A DNA stretch of 7,562 nucleotides from Ruminococcaceae bacterium UBA1865 (lineage in GTDB: Bacteria; Bacillota; Clostridia; Oscillospirales; Acutalibacteraceae): the NCBI GenBank assembly GCA_002338255.1, contig DDHX01000011.1, positions 32,412 through 39,973 of the forward strand, read 5' to 3'. Below the pieces are notes generated by a model. It was not told the origin of the DNA. It saw only the letters and a list, made by a program, of their open reading frames with translations, and searched no databases. Positions within the stretch are counted from its first letter, which is position 1. Every line of letters begins with the position of its first letter. Both the position numbers and the translations under genes were made by a program. Below are positions 5,589 through 7,562 of the stretch, piece by piece.

Positions 5589-6128
5589 TTGAGCAAAAGT
5601 ATTCGTGTGGCGTTTTGTGGAATCATTACCGCACTTTGTACCGCACTTATGTTTTTAACTTCATTAATCCCAATTGCAACCTACGCACTGCCTGCATTGG
5701 CCGGCGTACTTCTCGTTATTGTTGTAATTGAAATGGGTGTAAGTTGGGCATGGCCGGTTTACATTGCAGCTTCAATTCTATCTTTGCTTGTTGCCGGCGA
5801 TAAAGAGGCAGCAATTCTATTTGTTGTATTCTTCGGCTATTATCCGATTCTAAAAGCAATTTTCGAGAAAATATCTAAAAAATATTTATCCTATTTATTT
5901 AAATTTTTTGTTTTCAATATTTCGATGATTGTTGCGTTTTTTATTAGTATTCGAGTGCTTGGTGTGCCACAGGATAGCTTTACAGTATTCGGCATGTATC
6001 TGCCGTGGGCTTTCCTTATTGTGGGCAATTTTGCATTCTTGCTGTATGACTACGCTATTTCTACGATTGTAATGGCATACTACCAAAGATTTCATAAACT
6101 CGTCGCTAAGTGGTTTAAGGTAAAATGA
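5589..6128 (+). CDS. Six-helix integral membrane protein of unknown function
   Basis: The 179-residue protein has about six hydrophobic segments: roughly 7-28, 33-50, 55-69, 74-91, 100-124 and 134-165. Short polar loops separate them (SKS at the start, GDKEA at 70-74, EKISKK at 93-98) and a basic tail ends in KWFKVK. Conserved-looking features are IPIATYALPALAG, the charged GDKEAA between helices 3 and 4, and FGYYPILKA. Size and helix count resemble small S components of energy-coupling-factor transporters, but no family-defining motif is visible and no transporter genes adjoin it, so I make no functional call. It is the last gene of the DUF5685-J protein operon, 22 bp behind the J gene, and is closed by a strong terminator 6 bp after its stop. 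It could be the membrane anchor or client of the J protein, which is inference. Confidence 0.85.
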   Translation: MSKSIRVAFCGIITALCTALMFLTSLIPIATYALPALAGVLLVIVVIEMGVSWAWPVYIAASILSLLVAGDKEAAILFVVFFGYYPILKAIFEKISKKYLSYLFKFFVFNISMIVAFFISIRVLGVPQDSFTVFGMYLPWAFLIVGNFAFLLYDYAISTIVMAYYQRFHKLVAKWFKVK

Positions 6129-6134
6129 TTTATG

Positions 6135-6162
6135 AAGCCCCCGAAAAGGGGCTTTTTGTTTT
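6135..6162 (+). terminator. Strong Rho-independent terminator ending the three-gene operon
   Basis: AAGCCCC (6135-6141) pairs with GGGGCTT (6148-6154) around a CGAAAA loop, followed by TTTGTTTT. The stem begins 6 bp after the stop codon of the membrane-protein gene. Confidence 0.92.
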
Positions 6163-6190
6163 GCAGGGCATGTGACAAACGGCATAAAAT

Positions 6191-6231
6191 GAATATTTCA
6201 TATTGACTTCCTGCAAAAATATGAAATATAC
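6191..6231. promoter_or_regulatory. Inverted repeat, likely operator of the RpiR-family gene
   Basis: GAATATTTCATATT (6191-6204) and AATATGAAATATAC (6218-6231) match as reverse complements at 13 of 14 positions, with 13 nt between them. The left arm reaches into the -35 and the right arm covers most of the -10, so bound protein would block RNA polymerase. The natural candidate binder is the regulator encoded just downstream, as negative autoregulation. Confidence 0.6.
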
Positions 6232-6232
6232 T
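6203..6232 (+). promoter_or_regulatory. Sigma-A-type promoter of the RpiR-family gene
   Basis: TTGACT (6203-6208) and TATACT (6227-6232) are 18 bp apart, each with five of six consensus bases. Transcription would start near 6239, leaving a leader of about 40 nt before the ATG at 6281. Confidence 0.65.
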
Positions 6233-6280
6233 TGATTTTTATACCGTTTAGAATTAATATGAGTAACAGGAGTTGGTAAA

Positions 6281-7165
6281 ATGAATAATTTATTAGCTAT
6301 TCGAATTCAAAAGAAGATGGCTGACTTTTCAAAAGGACAAAAACTAATTGCAAAATACATAGAGGAACATTATGATAAAGTTGCATTTATGACTGCGTCA
6401 AAGCTTGGCTCAACCGTTGGTGTAAGCGAGTCGACTGTTGTTCGCTTTGCAACCGAAATCGGCTACTCGGGTTATCCGGAATTGCAGCAGGCGATGCAGG
6501 AGATGATTCGCAATAAACTGACTTCGGTACAACGTATGGAAGTTACAGCGAATCGAATCGGTAACTCAGACATACTTGATTCCGTTTTTAATCAGGATAT
6601 CGACATCATCCGCAGAACCATGGAGGAAACGCCGCATGAGGATTTCTACAGGGCGGTTGATGCAATTGTAGGGGCGCGTAAAATCTATATTTTGGGGACG
6701 AGAAGTTCCCTTGCTCTGGCAACATTTTTGTCGTATTACTTTAATTTGATTTTTGAAAATGTTCTCTTGGTACAATCTACAAGCGAAGGCGAGATTTTTG
6801 AGCAAATGATTCGCATCGACAAGCGAGATGTAGTCATTGGCATCAGTTTTCCACGCTATTCTCGTAAAGCTGTTAAAGCGATGAACTTTGCCCACAAAAG
6901 CGGTGCGACTGTCGTCGCGATTACTGACAGTTCACTGTCCCCCTTAGCAAAAGAGGCGGACAATCTGTTGCTTGCCCGCAGCGATATTGCTTCCATTGTG
7001 GACTCTCTGGTGGCTCCGCTCAGCTTGATTAACGCTTTGATTGTTACCACTGCGCTCAGGAAAACCGGCGAGGTAACACAAGTGTTTAAGCGGCTTGAAG
7101 ATATCTGGGACGAATACGGAGTATACGAAAAGGTAGATGATAAATCAATTGAACCAGCCTTATGA
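6281..7165 (+). CDS. MurR/RpiR-family transcriptional regulator
   Basis: The 294-residue protein has the family architecture: an N-terminal helix-turn-helix domain (about 1-77) with FSKGQKLIAKYIEEHYD, the recognition region GVSESTVVRFATEIGYSGYPEL and a connecting helix, then a SIS sugar-isomerase-fold domain (about 120-260) beginning ARKIYILGTRSS and containing GISFPRYSRKAVKAM and VVAITDSSLSPLAKEAD. SIS domains in this family usually sense phosphosugars, amino-sugar derivatives or related ligands; the ligand here cannot be read from the sequence. AGGAG (6268-6272) is 8 nt upstream of the ATG. An inverted repeat covers the promoter, suggesting autoregulation. The 3' end overlaps the next gene by 29 bp, tying expression of the flavoprotein to the regulator. 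No phosphosugar enzyme or PTS gene is visible in the window, unlike many RpiR neighbourhoods. Confidence 0.93.
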   Translation: MNNLLAIRIQKKMADFSKGQKLIAKYIEEHYDKVAFMTASKLGSTVGVSESTVVRFATEIGYSGYPELQQAMQEMIRNKLTSVQRMEVTANRIGNSDILDSVFNQDIDIIRRTMEETPHEDFYRAVDAIVGARKIYILGTRSSLALATFLSYYFNLIFENVLLVQSTSEGEIFEQMIRIDKRDVVIGISFPRYSRKAVKAMNFAHKSGATVVAITDSSLSPLAKEADNLLLARSDIASIVDSLVAPLSLINALIVTTALRKTGEVTQVFKRLEDIWDEYGVYEKVDDKSIEPAL

Positions 7166-7562
7166 TGTGCTGATTATCGGCGGCGGTGCAGCGGGGATGA
7201 TGGCCGCCGGAACTGCCGCGCAAAACGGACTGGCAGTCTGCCTGCTTGAAAAGAATGGTCGCCTTGGCCGTAAGGTTATGATTACCGGAAAAGGCAGGTG
7301 CAACATTACAAACAATTGTGATGTACAAACTTTTATTTCTTCCGTTCCTTCAAATGGGCGCTTCCTTTACAGCGCAATTACACAATTCACTCCACAGGAC
7401 ACCATTCGATTTTTTGAAGACCTAAATTTGCCCATAAAGCTTGAGCGCGGCAATCGAGTGTTTCCTCAATCCGATAAGGCGGTTGATGTTGTGGACACGC
7501 TTACGCACTTTGTAAAAAGCGGCGGCGTGGACATTGTAACCGGAGAAGCAAAACGATTGTTA
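7137..7562 (+). CDS. NAD(P)/FAD-dependent oxidoreductase, BaiN/HI0933 (YhiN) family, 5' part
   Basis: The reading frame is open to the window end and gives the first 142 residues of a family usually about 400 long, so it is partial only because of the edge. The N terminus has the FAD-binding Rossmann motif YDVLIIGGGAAGMMAAG, then the family signature GRLGRKVMITGKGRCNITN (about 41-59) and GNRVFPQSDKAVDV (about 105-118). Members are flavoproteins annotated as aminoacetone oxidase-like or BaiN-like; the physiological substrate is mostly unknown, and bile-acid chemistry should not be assumed from the BaiN name. The start is placed at ATG 7137, with AAAGG (7129-7133) 3 nt upstream, a short spacing. 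TTG 7149 is an alternative with no better site. The gene begins inside the RpiR gene, so it is probably translated by coupling and shares that promoter. Confidence 0.9.
   Translation, partial: MINQLNQPYDVLIIGGGAAGMMAAGTAAQNGLAVCLLEKNGRLGRKVMITGKGRCNITNNCDVQTFISSVPSNGRFLYSAITQFTPQDTIRFFEDLNLPIKLERGNRVFPQSDKAVDVVDTLTHFVKSGGVDIVTGEAKRLL

Noticed and set aside
1..7562. tRNA, rRNA, CRISPR array, insertion sequence, phage or toxin-antitoxin genes
   Set aside because: No cloverleaf-like sequence, regularly spaced direct repeats, transposase motifs or paired small toxin genes were seen on either strand.

Overview
The window looks like a stretch of chromosome from a low-GC Firmicute, most likely a spore-forming member of the class Clostridia (Oscillospiraceae/Ruminococcaceae-like). 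This is inferred from protein families and from AT-rich intergenic DNA with sigma-A-type promoters and strong AGGAGG-like ribosome sites. No alignment was run. A PdaA-type spore cortex deacetylase and a DUF5685 + J-domain gene pair support the assignment. There are no RNA genes, insertion sequences, CRISPR arrays or phage genes.

Layout. (1) 1-2906, plus strand: the terminator tail of an upstream gene, a good promoter (73-101), a leader of about 165 nt, then murA (first committed step of peptidoglycan synthesis), a YycJ/WalJ metallo-beta-lactamase-fold nuclease and rlmH (23S rRNA methyltransferase). A hairpin between murA and walJ may partly separate murA from the two genes behind it. (2) 2957-3890, minus strand: a single pdaA gene with its own terminator and a tentative promoter. 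It sits convergent to rlmH and divergent from the next operon. (3) 3977-6162, plus strand: a compact three-gene operon (DUF5685 protein, J-domain/TPR protein with a cysteine-cluster tail, six-helix membrane protein) with a strong terminator. Its function is not known to me, and it is the best candidate here for an undescribed system. (4) 6191-7562, plus strand: a MurR/RpiR-family regulator, whose promoter is overlapped by a near-perfect inverted repeat, translationally overlapped with a BaiN/HI0933-type flavoprotein that runs off the window.

How the genes fit together. The first half is housekeeping envelope and ribosome functions plus sporulation. The three-gene cassette couples a Cys- and Asp-motif-bearing helical protein, a co-chaperone-like protein with nine cysteines in its last 25 residues, and an integral membrane protein. 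The overlap of the first two genes and the shared terminator suggest they act together, perhaps at the membrane. The last pair is probably autoregulated by the RpiR protein in response to a sugar phosphate or related ligand, which is inference only.
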